Of a stretch of 64,000 bases of DNA, positions 19,011 through 28,306 are shown piece by piece. This DNA is from Comamonas sp009360615 (GTDB lineage: Bacteria > Pseudomonadota > Gammaproteobacteria > Burkholderiales > Burkholderiaceae_C), in the NCBI RefSeq assembly GCF_035784015.1, contig NZ_JALKOW010000005.1; one strand, written 5' to 3'. Position 1 is the first letter of the stretch; every line of letters begins with the position of its first letter. A model generated the notes under the pieces. It searched no databases and had not been told where the DNA came from. It was given only the letters and a program-made list of their open reading frames with translations. Both the position numbers and the translations under genes were made by a program.

Positions 19011-19598
19011 ATGCTCGCACCGCAGCCTGCACCAGATACACCCGCCGATGAAGCCCTGATGTGCAGCTATGCCGCAGGGCAGGCTGCGGCATTCGAGACG
19101 CTGTATGCCCGGCACAGTGTGCGCATGTGGCGCTATTTCTATCGCAACACCGGCGATGCGGCGCTGGCCGACGATCTGGCGCAAGACCTCTGGTATGCCG
19201 TGGTGGACGCTGCATCACGCTATGCGATGCGCAGCAGGTTCACGACCTGGCTGTTCACCATGGCGCACAACCGGCTGGTCGATCATTGGCGCAGGCAACG
19301 ACCGGGCATCAGCCTGTCGGCCGACACGCAGGAGTCCCTGCGGCTGGCCGAAAGCCTGTTTGCGGCCTCTGGCTTCGAGCCCGAGCAGCAACTGGATCGC
19401 CAACTCATGGCCCAGGCCATTCTGGCGGCCTTGGCAGGGCTTCCTGCCGAGCAGCGCGAGTGTTTTCTGCTACAGGTCGAGGCGGATCTGACGCTGGCCG
19501 AAATTGCCCAGGCCACCGGTGTTGCCGAGGAAACAGCCAAAAGCCGCTTGCGCTATGCGCGTGCCAAACTGCGCGCCGCGCTGGAGGAACTGGCATGA
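19011..19598 (+). CDS. RNA polymerase ECF-type sigma factor
   Basis: It has 195 residues from ATG 19011; an in-frame GTG at 18981 would add ten. Region 2 is FETLYARHSVRMWRYFYRNT through DDLAQDLWYAV and FTTWLFTMAHNRLVDHWRRQ. Region 4 is LPAEQRECFLLQVEADLTLA with EIAQATGVAEETAKSRLRYA. It has no extra C-terminal domain. Its stop overlaps the start of the next gene (ATGA), a normal arrangement for a sigma/anti-sigma pair. Confidence 0.92.
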   Translation: MLAPQPAPDTPADEALMCSYAAGQAAAFETLYARHSVRMWRYFYRNTGDAALADDLAQDLWYAVVDAASRYAMRSRFTTWLFTMAHNRLVDHWRRQRPGISLSADTQESLRLAESLFAASGFEPEQQLDRQLMAQAILAALAGLPAEQRECFLLQVEADLTLAEIAQATGVAEETAKSRLRYARAKLRAALEELA

Positions 19599-20368
19599 AT
19601 ATGCACCCCGAAACCCCGTCTGGCGAAGACAGGCCCGATTTGCTGCGCGAGCTCTACCACGAGGCCGTGGCAGAGGATCGTGGCCCCAGGGCGCAAAGCA
19701 GCGCCGCCATTCTCGCGCATGCACGCCGACGTGCGGCAGGCATGGACTCGCCGTTGCCCGGGCAGTCGGGCACCCCTGCCGCCAACGACCGCTTCTGGCT
19801 GGGTCGTGCACTGGGCGGACTGGCGGCCATCGGCTTGGCGGGATGGCTGATGTTGCAGCACGCGGCCTGGTGGGATGGACCGGGCAAGGGCCCGGAGTCC
19901 GGTGCGCCGCGGTCCGCCAGCGCTGACCCTCCGTCTGCGCAGACCCACAAGTCCACAGAGCGCGAGGCTTCCGTGCAGGCAGAGCTGGCACCGGATGCCA
20001 AGGGCACGGACACCGCCGTGTCTGCGTCGGGCTCTGCGCCGCTATCCGCAGCCGCTCCCGCCGCAAGCGCGGCTGCGGCTGCACGCACGACTCCGCAAGC
20101 CAATGCGCTTCCCCGAGGCGCGGACGCTGCCCCGGCGGCGGATGTCCCGGCGCCGCAGGACCCGGCCCGGTCCGCACCATTGCCACCGTGTCCCCTGCAG
20201 ACCGAGGCACGGCAGCGTCTGCAAGACGCAAAAGAGGGGGCTGATCAGGATTCAGCTGCCGCGCGCAAGATGCCGCATTGCCGTCCACGAAATCCCGAGC
20301 AGTGGCCGCCAGCTCACTCCGAGGCTGGTCAAGGTGCTTCGGAAGATGTAGCAGCACCGCAGCGATGA
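19595..20368 (+). CDS. Putative anti-sigma factor, single-pass membrane protein
   Basis: Start ATG 19595 overlaps the sigma factor stop by 4 bases. The 257-residue product has a cytoplasmic N-terminus of about 68 residues, one membrane segment (ALGGLAAIGLAGWLML, about 71-88) and a low-complexity Ala/Pro-rich periplasmic part with a C-terminal stretch holding two cysteines (LPPCPL and KMPHCRP). The HxxxCxxC zinc motif of classic ZAS anti-sigmas is absent. The anti-sigma call rests on topology and overlap with the sigma gene. Confidence 0.7.
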   Translation: MNMHPETPSGEDRPDLLRELYHEAVAEDRGPRAQSSAAILAHARRRAAGMDSPLPGQSGTPAANDRFWLGRALGGLAAIGLAGWLMLQHAAWWDGPGKGPESGAPRSASADPPSAQTHKSTEREASVQAELAPDAKGTDTAVSASGSAPLSAAAPAASAAAAARTTPQANALPRGADAAPAADVPAPQDPARSAPLPPCPLQTEARQRLQDAKEGADQDSAAARKMPHCRPRNPEQWPPAHSEAGQGASEDVAAPQR

Positions 20369-20370
20369 AA

Positions 20371-20398
20371 CAAAAAAAGCCCGCTTGACGCGGGCTTG
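20371..20398. terminator. Bidirectional terminator between anti-sigma and PPIase genes
   Basis: GCCCGC-TTGAC-GCGGGC (20379-20395) is preceded by AAAAAAA. On the minus strand it ends the PPIase gene with a T7 tail; on plus the T-tract is short. Confidence 0.8.
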
Positions 20399-20443
20399 GG
20401 TGATGGTCTGGCCAGTCCTTTTCAAGACTGGCGTAAGAGCATG

Positions 20444-21235
20444 TTACTGGATTTTTGCGCTTTTGCGCAGTTGATCCTGGAATTGCTGCAGCTTTTGCTG
20501 CTGCAGCTGTTGCGTGATCTGGGGTTTGACATCTTCGAACTTGGGCATTTCGGCCTGACGCTCGTCATCCATGCGGATGATGTGCCAGCCGAACTGGCTC
20601 TTGACGGGCGCGTCGGTCATCTCGCCCTTCTTGAGCTTGATCAGGGCTTCGGTGAACTCGGGCACGTAGTTGTTGGGGTTGGCCCAGTCCAGGTCGCCGC
20701 CACGGGCACCCGATCCGGGATCCTTGGATTCCTTCTTGGCGATGTCTTCGAACTTCTTGCCGGCCTTCACTTCGGCGATGATGGCCTTGGCGCGGTCTTC
20801 GGACTCCACCAGGATGTGGCTGGCCTTGTATTCCTTGCCGCCGTTGGCTTCGACGAATTTGTCGTATTCGGCCTTGGCTTCTGCATCGGTCACGGGGTTC
20901 TTCTTCTGGAAGTCTTCGAACAGTGCGCGGATCAGCACGGTCTGGCGTGCCATTTCCATCTGCTGCTTGTAGGCCTCGGAGGCGGCCAGGCCGCGGCGGT
21001 TGGCTTCCTGCATGAAGACTTCACGCGCAATGACCTCGTCCTTGATCATTTTGTCCATTTCGGGAGCGACGGGCTGGCCGCTGGCTTCGATCTGGGCCTT
21101 CAGGGCGTTGACACGGGCCATGGGCACGGCCTTGCCATTGACGATGGCCACATTCTGGGCCGAGGCGGACAGGGCGGCAAAGCCCAGAACTGTGGCGCCC
21201 ACGATGCGGGCCAGTTGCTTTTGATTCATGCTCAT
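20444..21235 (-). CDS. Parvulin-type peptidyl-prolyl cis-trans isomerase
   Basis: It has 263 residues with a signal peptide (IVGATVLGFAALSASAQ), so it acts in the periplasm on outer-membrane or secreted proteins. An N-terminal helical SurA/PrsA-like part is followed by the rotamase domain at about 135-230 (KEYKASHILVESEDRAK, GGDLDWANPNNYVPEF, VKSQFGWHIIRMDDER). A glutamine-rich C-terminal helix ends the protein. It follows yciB and bolA, a gene order common in Burkholderiales. Confidence 0.94.
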   Translation of the reverse strand: MSMNQKQLARIVGATVLGFAALSASAQNVAIVNGKAVPMARVNALKAQIEASGQPVAPEMDKMIKDEVIAREVFMQEANRRGLAASEAYKQQMEMARQTVLIRALFEDFQKKNPVTDAEAKAEYDKFVEANGGKEYKASHILVESEDRAKAIIAEVKAGKKFEDIAKKESKDPGSGARGGDLDWANPNNYVPEFTEALIKLKKGEMTDAPVKSQFGWHIIRMDDERQAEMPKFEDVKPQITQQLQQQKLQQFQDQLRKSAKIQ

Positions 21236-21279
21236 TCGGTTGTGATTGAGAAAAGTGAGTGAAGTTCAGTCCATACGCA

Positions 21280-21303
21280 ACAGGCTCCCGTCAAGGAGCC
21301 TGT
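21280..21303 (-). promoter_or_regulatory. Hairpin between bolA and PPIase genes
   Basis: CAGGCTCC-TTGACG-GGAGCCTG on the minus strand, lying after the bolA stop and before the PPIase start. There is no T-tract, so it could be an attenuating or mRNA-stabilising hairpin rather than a full terminator. Confidence 0.5.
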
Positions 21304-21321
21304 AGTCAGAACCGTGGGTTC

Positions 21322-21588
21322 TCAAAGTACTTCAATGGCGATGGCATGAGCACCTTGGTCAATGAAGTCTTGCAGTGCATCATACACAAGGCGATGACGT
21401 GCCACGCGGCTTTTGCCATCAAAGGCAGGGCAGGCAATGCGTACGCGGAAATGCGTGCCCACTCCGCTGCCGTTGGCACCGGCATGGCCTGCATGCTGGT
21501 AGCTCTCGTCGATGACTTCGAGCAGGGTGGGGGCCAGACGTTCGCGCAGGGCAGCGTCCATGGCCTGGGCGCTGATGGTCGGGTTCAT
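21322..21588 (-). CDS. bolA: BolA-family protein
   Basis: This 88-residue protein has the BolA fold and signature (FRVRIACPAFDGKSRVARHR followed by LVYDAL). BolA proteins pair with monothiol glutaredoxins in iron-sulfur handling and influence morphology. The start ATG 21588 overlaps the yciB stop by four bases, so the two are translationally coupled. Confidence 0.92.
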   Translation of the reverse strand: MNPTISAQAMDAALRERLAPTLLEVIDESYQHAGHAGANGSGVGTHFRVRIACPAFDGKSRVARHRLVYDALQDFIDQGAHAIAIEVL

Positions 21589-22154
21589 GGCTGCTTGTCC
21601 TTGGCTTCGGCGGTATCGGTTGTGCCGTCCTGGGGCAGGTAGCGGCTCATGTAGATGGCCTGGGCAATCACGAACACCATCATCAGTCCCATGCCGCCAA
21701 ATAGCTTGAAGTTGACCCAGGTGTCGGTGTCGAAGTTGTAGGCCACCCATATGTTGAGCGCGCCCATGGTCGCGAAGAACGCGGTCCAGGCCCAGTTGAG
21801 CTTGAGCCAGATGGCGTCGGGCAGCTGCAGCTGCGCACCCATGACGGAGCGCAGCAGGTTCTTTTTGAACACCAGTTGACCGACCAGCAGCGCGCCGCCC
21901 ATGAGCCAGTACAGAACCGTGGGCTTCCATTTGATGAAGTTGTCGTCATGGGCCAGCAAAGTGGCACCGCCAAACAGCACGATGACACCCAGGCTCATCC
22001 ATTGCATGGGCTCGATCTTGCCGGTCTTGAAGCGCAGATAGGCGATCTGCGCCACCGTGGCCACGATGGCCACGGCCGTGGCGGTGTAGATGTCCCAGAC
22101 CTTGAAGGCCACGAAAAACAGGATGATGGGGAAGAAATCAATCAGCAGCTTCAT
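21585..22154 (-). CDS. yciB: Intracellular septation protein A (YciB/IspZ family)
   Basis: This 189-residue inner-membrane protein starts MKLLIDFFPIILFFVAFKVW, which is typical of YciB. It has five or six hydrophobic segments and family motifs such as TVLYWLMGGALLVGQ, LNWAWTAFFA and NIWVAYNF. It is linked to envelope and septation functions. It overlaps bolA at its 3' end. Confidence 0.95.
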   Translation of the reverse strand: MKLLIDFFPIILFFVAFKVWDIYTATAVAIVATVAQIAYLRFKTGKIEPMQWMSLGVIVLFGGATLLAHDDNFIKWKPTVLYWLMGGALLVGQLVFKKNLLRSVMGAQLQLPDAIWLKLNWAWTAFFATMGALNIWVAYNFDTDTWVNFKLFGGMGLMMVFVIAQAIYMSRYLPQDGTTDTAEAKDKQP

Positions 22155-22371
22155 GCGCGAAATGGTAGTCGTTCTGAAATTCAGGCTGCGCAGCACCGGC
22201 AAGGCTCCGGGTGCTGCGAGCCAAGCCGCATCATGCCCGAAAGCCTGGGCCATACCATGAGCAAAGCCTTGCGCATTGGACGGATTCAGCTATCAAAGCT
22301 GATGGACAAGCACCGCGCAGCGGGCCCGGCCCGGAAGGGCGGAGGCCTTGCAGCTCAATCCTCGTCAGCAC

Positions 22372-22788
22372 TTATTTTCGGGGCTCGTTCTGGAAATCCA
22401 GCGAGGCCGAGTTCATGCAGTAACGCAGGCCGGTGTCGGTGGGACCGTCTGGAAAGACGTGGCCCAGATGTGCACCGCAATTGCTGCACACGGTTTCGGT
22501 GCGCACCATGCCATGGCTGCGGTCCTCGATATTGGTGATGGCACCGGGGACGGCCTGGTCAAAGCTGGGCCAGCCGCAGCCCGCATCGAATTTGGTGTGG
22601 GAGTCGAACAGCTTGTTGCCACAGCAGATGCAGTGGTAGCTGCCGTCGGCCCAGAATTGTTCGTACTTGCCGGTGAACGGCCTCTCGGTGGCCGCGTGGC
22701 GTGTGACCTGGAAGGCCGCAGCTTCGGCCCCCTTGTCCTGCAACAAGGCTTGCCATTCTTGGTCGGATTTCTGGACAGGAAAGCTCAT
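22372..22788 (-). CDS. msrB: Peptide-methionine (R)-S-oxide reductase MsrB
   Basis: MsrB reduces methionine-R-sulfoxide in proteins. The 138-residue protein keeps the two zinc-binding CxxC pairs (CICCGNK and CSNCGAH), GCGWPSF, GHVFPDGP and the catalytic Cys124 in RYCMNSASL. Start ATG 22788 overlaps the selO stop by four bases, which fixes the start and implies coupled translation. Confidence 0.96.
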   Translation of the reverse strand: MSFPVQKSDQEWQALLQDKGAEAAAFQVTRHAATERPFTGKYEQFWADGSYHCICCGNKLFDSHTKFDAGCGWPSFDQAVPGAITNIEDRSHGMVRTETVCSNCGAHLGHVFPDGPTDTGLRYCMNSASLDFQNEPRK

Positions 22789-24296
22789 GATGAACAACTG
22801 ATTTCGATCGAGGAAGCCCAGTCGGGCGGAAATCCGGCCCATTCAGCGTGGTCCGGGTGCGGGTGGTAAGGGGATTGCAGCACGGCCAGCATCTGCTGTA
22901 CCGGGGCAAAGTCGCCGGCCTGGGCCGCGCGAATCACGGTCTCGCCCAGATGATTGCGCAGCACGAAGCGCGGATTGGATTTTTGCATCAAAGCCATGGC
23001 CTGCACGCTATCCACTTGCGCCAGCTGCTCTGAATAAGTGAGCGACCAGGCGTCGAAGCTGGCCCGGTCAAGAATGATGTCACGCAGCGGCTCGAAGTCG
23101 ATCGGCTTTGTCTGCCCTTGTGCGACGGCATCGGTCAGGCGACTGAAGAAGATGGTGTAGTCCACCTTGTTGTCGGCCAGGATCTCCAGCAGCGGGTTGA
23201 CCAGCAGCGCAAAGCGGCCTTCGGTGGCCGGCGTGCCGGCCTCGTTCTCGGGCAGGCCCAGCTTGGCCAGCATCTGGCGCGCATAGGCGGCGGGAAAGAC
23301 GGTCTTGTACGACTCCAGCGCCGCAATCGTCAGCTCTTCGTCGCCGATCAGCGGCAGCAGCGCCTGGCCCAGGCAATAGAGATTCCAGTAGGCCACCTGG
23401 GGCTGGCGGTTGAAGGCATAGCGGCCCTGGCTGTCGCTGTGGTTGCAGATATGGCCGGGGTCGAAGGCGTCGAGAAACTGGAAGGGGCCGTAGTCGATGG
23501 TCAAGCCCAGAATGCTCATATTGTCGGTATTCATCACGCCGTGGCAAAAGCCCACGCCCTGCCACAGGGCCAGCAATCGGGCCGTGCGCTCGCTCACGGC
23601 CTGCAGCAAATTGGCGTAGTGGTTGCCGTTCAGCGCGGTGGCTGTGCGGCACTCGGGATAGTGCTGGTCGATGACCAGATCTGCCAGGGCCCGGAGTTCG
23701 GTCTGCATATCGCGTGCGGCGAAATGCTCGAAGTGGCCGAAGCGGATGAAGCTCTCGGCCACACGGGTCACGACGGCGGCGGTTTCCATGGTCTCGCGCG
23801 CCACGGGCAGGGGGGAGCCTGTCAGCGCCAGCGCACGCGTGGTGGGAATGCCCAGTGCCGCCATGGCTTCGCTACAGAGAAACTCGCGAATCGACGAGCG
23901 CAGCACGGCCCGCCCGTCTCCCATGCGTGAATACGGGGTGCGGCCTGCTCCCTTGAGCTGGACTTCAAAGCCCTGTGCGGTCTCGCCCAGCAGGATGGCA
24001 CGGCCGTCGCCGAGCTGCCCGGCCCAGACGCCGAACTGGTGACCGCTATAGACCGTGGCCAGTGGCTTGCTGCCGCCGTTGCCGTCGCCGGAGACGGTAT
24101 TGCCGCTGAGGATCTGCAGCGCTTCGGCGCTGCGCAGCCATTCGAGGCTCAGGCCCATCCCGCGGGCCGTGCTGGCACTGGTGGCAATCCAGTGCGGATC
24201 GGGGACGGGCGTGGGTTGCAGATAGGTGAAAAAAGCCGGGCCCAGGGCTTCGAAGCGGCCGGGCTTGCGCCATTGCGGGGCAGGGGTTTCGCTCAT
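22785..24296 (-). CDS. selO: SelO-family protein adenylyltransferase (YdiU)
   Basis: SelO is a pseudokinase-fold enzyme that transfers AMP to Ser/Thr/Tyr of proteins, with links to redox stress. From ATG 24296 it has 503 residues. Conserved parts include SGHQFGVWAGQLGDGRA, KGAGRTPYSRMGDGRAVLR, GFCHGVMNTDNMSILGLTID and YGPFQFLDAFDPGHICNHSD. It ends SCSS, the C-terminal cysteine (selenocysteine in animals) known to be redox sensitive. The operon partner MsrB repairs oxidised methionine, which fits a redox role. Confidence 0.94.
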   Translation of the reverse strand: MSETPAPQWRKPGRFEALGPAFFTYLQPTPVPDPHWIATSASTARGMGLSLEWLRSAEALQILSGNTVSGDGNGGSKPLATVYSGHQFGVWAGQLGDGRAILLGETAQGFEVQLKGAGRTPYSRMGDGRAVLRSSIREFLCSEAMAALGIPTTRALALTGSPLPVARETMETAAVVTRVAESFIRFGHFEHFAARDMQTELRALADLVIDQHYPECRTATALNGNHYANLLQAVSERTARLLALWQGVGFCHGVMNTDNMSILGLTIDYGPFQFLDAFDPGHICNHSDSQGRYAFNRQPQVAYWNLYCLGQALLPLIGDEELTIAALESYKTVFPAAYARQMLAKLGLPENEAGTPATEGRFALLVNPLLEILADNKVDYTIFFSRLTDAVAQGQTKPIDFEPLRDIILDRASFDAWSLTYSEQLAQVDSVQAMALMQKSNPRFVLRNHLGETVIRAAQAGDFAPVQQMLAVLQSPYHPHPDHAEWAGFPPDWASSIEISCSS

Positions 24297-24523
24297 GCAG
24301 GCATTGTGCTTGAGCCGCATCAGGGACAGGGCTTGCAGGGTTGTTGGGACGGCTGGAGGTGAAGGGCTCCTAGGTTTTTCCCTGGGTACCTGCCGGTGGT
24401 TCAGTGAGAGGGGGCGGACAAACGTCGCCAATGTTACGCATTGGTGACAGTCCTCAGATGACGTCCCGGAAGCCCGCGCTAGGATGCATCCCGAACACCA
24501 CAACGCTATCCAGGAGACTGCCA

Positions 24524-26167
24524 ATGTTGGGTCTGATGCAAAGCCAGCCGCTGTTGATTTCTTCCCTGATCGAGTTTGCCGCGCGCAACCATGCCGACGG
24601 GGAGATCGTCTCCCGCCGTGTAGAGGGCGATATCCACCGCTACACCTACAAGGAGCTGGCGGCCCGTTCGCGCCAGCTGGCCAACAGGCTCGATGCCGTG
24701 GGTCTGTCCCAGGGTGACAGAGTGGCCAGCCTGGCCTGGAATGGCTACCGGCATATGGAGATGTATTTCGGCGTCAGCGGCTCGGGTCGGGTGCTGCACA
24801 CCATCAACCCGCGGCTGCACCCCGAGCAGATTGCCTGGATCGTCAACCACGCCGAAGACAAGGTGCTGTGCTTTGACCTGACCTTCTTGCCCATCATCCA
24901 GGCGGTGCATGCCAAATGCCCCGCAGTGCAGCAATGGGTGGTGCTCTGCGATGCGGATCGCTTGCCGGCCGACAGCGGCGTTCCGGGCCTCGTCAGCTAC
25001 GAGAGCTGGATTGCGGGCCAGTCCGATCAATACCGCTGGCCGCAGTTCGACGAAAACACTGCTTCCAGCATGTGCTATACCAGCGGCACTACGGGCAATC
25101 CCAAGGCCGTGCTCTACAGCCACCGCTCCAGCACCTTGCACGCCTATGCAGCCGCGCTGCCGGATGTGATGTGCCTGTCGGCCCGTGATTCGGTGCTGCC
25201 CGTGGTTCCCATGTTCCACGTCAATGCCTGGGGGCTGCCGTATTCGGCGGCGCTCACGGGCTGCAAGATGGTTTTTCCGGGACCTGCGCTCGATGGCAAG
25301 TCGGTTTACGAGCTGATCGAGGCCGAAGGCGTGACCTTTGCCGCCGGCGTGCCTACGGTCTGGCAGATGCTGCTCGGATACATGAAGCCGGGCGGCCTGC
25401 GTTTTTCCAGGCTCAACCGCACGGTGATCGGCGGCTCCGCCTGCCCGCCGGCCATGATTGCCGCCTTCCAGGACGACTATGGTGTGGAGGTGCTGCACGC
25501 CTGGGGCATGACGGAGATGAGCCCGCTGGGCACGCTGTGCACCCTCAAGAACAAGCACCTGGATCTGCCCAAGGAAGAGCAGATGAAGATCCGGCAGAAG
25601 CAGGGGCGTGCGATCTATGGCGTGGAGATGAAGATCGTCAACGATGCCGGCGACGAGCAGCCCTGGGACGGCAAGAGCTATGGCGATCTGCTGGTGCGAG
25701 GCCCCTGGATCATCGACAGCTATTACAAAGGTAGCGGCAGCCCCCTGGTGCGAGGCACCGACGGCCACGGCTGGTTTCCGACAGGGGATGTGGCAACGAT
25801 CGATCCCGACGGCTACATGCAGATCACCGACCGCAGCAAGGATGTGATCAAGTCCGGCGGCGAATGGATCAGCTCCATCGATATAGAGAACATCGCCATG
25901 GCCAACCCGGCCGTGGCCATGGCGGCCTGCATAGGCATGCCGCATCCCAAGTGGGACGAACGCCCCATCGTGGCGGTGGTCAAGAAGCCTGGCGCGGAAA
26001 TCACGCGCGAAGAGCTGCTCAAGTTCTACGAGGGCAAGACGGCCAAGTGGCAGATCCCCGATGATGTGGTGTTTGTGGAAGCGATTCCGATCGGTGCCAC
26101 CGGCAAGATGCTCAAGACCCGTCTGCGCGAGGAACTCAAGGACTACAGGCTGCCCTCGGCCGCCTGA
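24524..26167 (+). CDS. Acyl-CoA ligase (AMP-forming, fatty-acid/DmdB type)
   Basis: This enzyme activates a carboxylic acid to its CoA thioester using ATP. Start ATG 24524 follows a CAGGAG ribosome site and gives 547 residues. ANL motifs are MCYTSGTTGNPKAVLYSHRS, HAWGMTEMSPLGT, GWFPTGDVATIDPDGYMQIT, DRSKDVIKSGGEWIS and the C-terminal catalytic lysine in GKMLKTRLRE. Overall it resembles medium/long-chain and 3-methylthiopropionate ligases. It heads the block of transport and beta-oxidation genes but is separated from them by about 880 bases. Confidence 0.93.
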   Translation: MLGLMQSQPLLISSLIEFAARNHADGEIVSRRVEGDIHRYTYKELAARSRQLANRLDAVGLSQGDRVASLAWNGYRHMEMYFGVSGSGRVLHTINPRLHPEQIAWIVNHAEDKVLCFDLTFLPIIQAVHAKCPAVQQWVVLCDADRLPADSGVPGLVSYESWIAGQSDQYRWPQFDENTASSMCYTSGTTGNPKAVLYSHRSSTLHAYAAALPDVMCLSARDSVLPVVPMFHVNAWGLPYSAALTGCKMVFPGPALDGKSVYELIEAEGVTFAAGVPTVWQMLLGYMKPGGLRFSRLNRTVIGGSACPPAMIAAFQDDYGVEVLHAWGMTEMSPLGTLCTLKNKHLDLPKEEQMKIRQKQGRAIYGVEMKIVNDAGDEQPWDGKSYGDLLVRGPWIIDSYYKGSGSPLVRGTDGHGWFPTGDVATIDPDGYMQITDRSKDVIKSGGEWISSIDIENIAMANPAVAMAACIGMPHPKWDERPIVAVVKKPGAEITREELLKFYEGKTAKWQIPDDVVFVEAIPIGATGKMLKTRLREELKDYRLPSAA

Positions 26168-26194
26168 ACGGCTCCTCCGGGGCGGGCCCAGGGC

Positions 26195-26224
26195 AAAGCC
26201 ATCGTCGTGCGACGATGGCTTTTG
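26195..26224 (+). terminator. Terminator after the acyl-CoA ligase
   Basis: AAAGCCATCGTCG-TG-CGACGATGGCTTT is a perfect inverted repeat beginning 28 bases past the stop codon, with a T-rich right end. Confidence 0.85.
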
Positions 26225-27046
26225 GGGTCTTGTGCTGCGGCCATCGGCTGGCCTCCACGCCTTCGATTCCCGATTTTTGCAACGGCTGGCCCAGGCAGAG
26301 GCTGCGGCCACGACTTGCAGCGGAGCCAGCTTCAGGCAGCCGCCTTGCTGGGCCGGTGGTGGGGGCCGGCATTGGCGCCAGCGGGCCAGAGGCCGTGCCG
26401 CGCCGACCGCACGGCGCAAGCGGTGGCCGGAGTGCGCCGTTGCCGGGCCTGCGGATTCCTTGCCGCTGTCACTTGGCGCCGTGCGGGTCGATGGGCTGGA
26501 GCAGGGCAACGAGCCGATCTGCCGATCTGGTGGCCTCCACGGCGATCGGATCCACCGGCGCGGCAGATGGCCTTCGCCGACCATGCACCGCATTGTGCGT
26601 CAGCATCCGGTAGGCGTGCACCGCCATGGGCCCCGGGGTACGCCCGAGAGCCTCAATGATCGGTGTGTGACGCGGGGGCGAATGCTTCGATCAGCGGCCC
26701 GGCTTGGCCGAGCTGCTGGCCGGAGACCATGCGGGCAGTCGCAGCTACGCCTGCTGGATGCCCGAGAGAGGGTTGCCGCATGAGGTCGGGAATTGTCCGT
26801 GCCGCAGGTGCCGGGCAGCTCCAGCGGCCTTGCGCTGACGGAAAGCTTTTTGCCGTCGTTGGCTGCTGGAGCAACAATGCCTCAGGGCATCTTTTTCAGA
26901 CCGGTGTTGCTGTCTTTTCGGTCGCTTTTTCCTGAGGTAAACCCTGCAGTCGCCAATGTGATATTCGCTAGGGCAACCCCCAGGCCGCAGGCGCTGGCTT
27001 GCCCTTTAGTCTGGGCGTCGCTCATAAACACCTACGGAGACGCTCT
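26225..27046. other. Long region with no recognisable gene, before first binding protein
   Basis: About 820 bases with only short overlapping open frames on both strands, none with a family motif, plausible start and ribosome site together. The frames are Arg/Pro/His-rich, as expected of non-coding GC-rich DNA or a decayed gene. The last 100 bases hold the leader of the binding-protein gene, with a good ribosome site (ACGGAGA) before ATG 27047. Confidence 0.5.
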
Positions 27047-28282
27047 ATGAAGTTTGCAATCAAGGCTTTGACAGCATCGGTGATCCTGGCGTGCGCGGGG
27101 AGTGCGGTGGCGCAGAAGGGAGAGACCGTCAAGGTCGCCTGGATTGACCCGCTCTCGGGCCTGATGGCAGCGCTGGGTTCCAACCAGCTCAAAAGCCTGC
27201 AGTACGTGGCGGAGGAAATCAACAAGAGCAGTGCTTCAGGGGTGAAGTTCGAGATCATCGGCATCGACAACAAGCTCAGTCCGCAGGAGACCACGGCCGC
27301 GCTGCGCTCGGCCATGGACCAGGGGGTGCGCTATGTGTTTCAGGGCAACGGCTCGGGTCCGGCGCTGGCCATCATGGATGCGCTGGAAAAGCACAATGCC
27401 CGCAACAAGGGCAAGGAGGTCGTTTTCCTCAACTATGCGGCCGTGGACCCGGACCTGACCAACAGCAAATGCAGCTACTGGCATTTCCGCCTGGATGCCG
27501 ATACGTCCATGAAGATGGAGGCCTTGACCACGTATATGAAGGACGTGCCCGAGGTCAAGAAGGTCTATCTGATCAACCAGAATTACTCGCACGGTCAGCA
27601 GGTGTCCAAGTACGCCAAGGAAATGCTCAAGCGCAAGCGCCCCGATGTGGAAATCGTGGGCGACGACTTCTCGCCGCTGGCCCAGGTACGCGATTTCGCG
27701 CCCTATGTGGCCAAGATCAAGCAGTCGGGCGCCGACACGGTGATCACCGGCAACTGGGGTTCGGACCTGGCACTGCTGATCAAGGCCGCCAACGATGCCG
27801 GCCTGAACAACGTCAAGTTCTACACCTACTACGGCATTGCCACCGGCGCTCCCACGGCCATGGGGGCGCCTGCAGCAGGCAAGGTCTATATGGTGGGCTA
27901 TGGTCACCTGAACATGCCCGGTGCCATGGAGAAGATCGTCAAGGGCTTCAAGGCCAAGGTCAACGAGGACATGTACACCGGCACCGTGTACACGGGGCTG
28001 AACATGCTCGATCAGGCTTTTGCGAGAGCCAAGACCACCGATCCCGTCAAGGTTGCAGCGACCATGGAGGGCATGAAGTTCCAGAACTACAACGGGGAGG
28101 TCGAGATGCGCAAGAGCGATCACCAGCTGCAGCAGGGCCTGTACATCGCGCGCTGGGAGAAGGCCGGCGGCAAATACCCCATGGACTCCGAGAACACGGG
28201 CTATACCTTTGCCCCCGTGAAGTATTTCGAGCCCTATGTGGCCAGCACGCCCACCAGCTGCCAGATGAAGCGTCCTTCCTGA
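27047..28282 (+). CDS. Liv-type ABC transporter substrate-binding protein, first copy
   Basis: This periplasmic type I binding protein has 411 residues from ATG 27047, with a signal peptide ending AVAQ (residue 22-23). The fold is the Leu/Ile/Val-binding family: QKGETVKVAWIDPLSGLMAA at the mature N-terminus, NGSGPALAIMDALEKHN and YLINQNYSHGQQVSKYAKE. It is closely similar (roughly three quarters identical by eye) to the next gene. Members of this branch often bind organic acids or amides rather than leucine; the ligand is unknown. A terminator follows it. Confidence 0.93.
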   Translation: MKFAIKALTASVILACAGSAVAQKGETVKVAWIDPLSGLMAALGSNQLKSLQYVAEEINKSSASGVKFEIIGIDNKLSPQETTAALRSAMDQGVRYVFQGNGSGPALAIMDALEKHNARNKGKEVVFLNYAAVDPDLTNSKCSYWHFRLDADTSMKMEALTTYMKDVPEVKKVYLINQNYSHGQQVSKYAKEMLKRKRPDVEIVGDDFSPLAQVRDFAPYVAKIKQSGADTVITGNWGSDLALLIKAANDAGLNNVKFYTYYGIATGAPTAMGAPAAGKVYMVGYGHLNMPGAMEKIVKGFKAKVNEDMYTGTVYTGLNMLDQAFARAKTTDPVKVAATMEGMKFQNYNGEVEMRKSDHQLQQGLYIARWEKAGGKYPMDSENTGYTFAPVKYFEPYVASTPTSCQMKRPS

Positions 28283-28306
28283 GTCGAGGCCAGAGTCGCG
28301 GATTTC

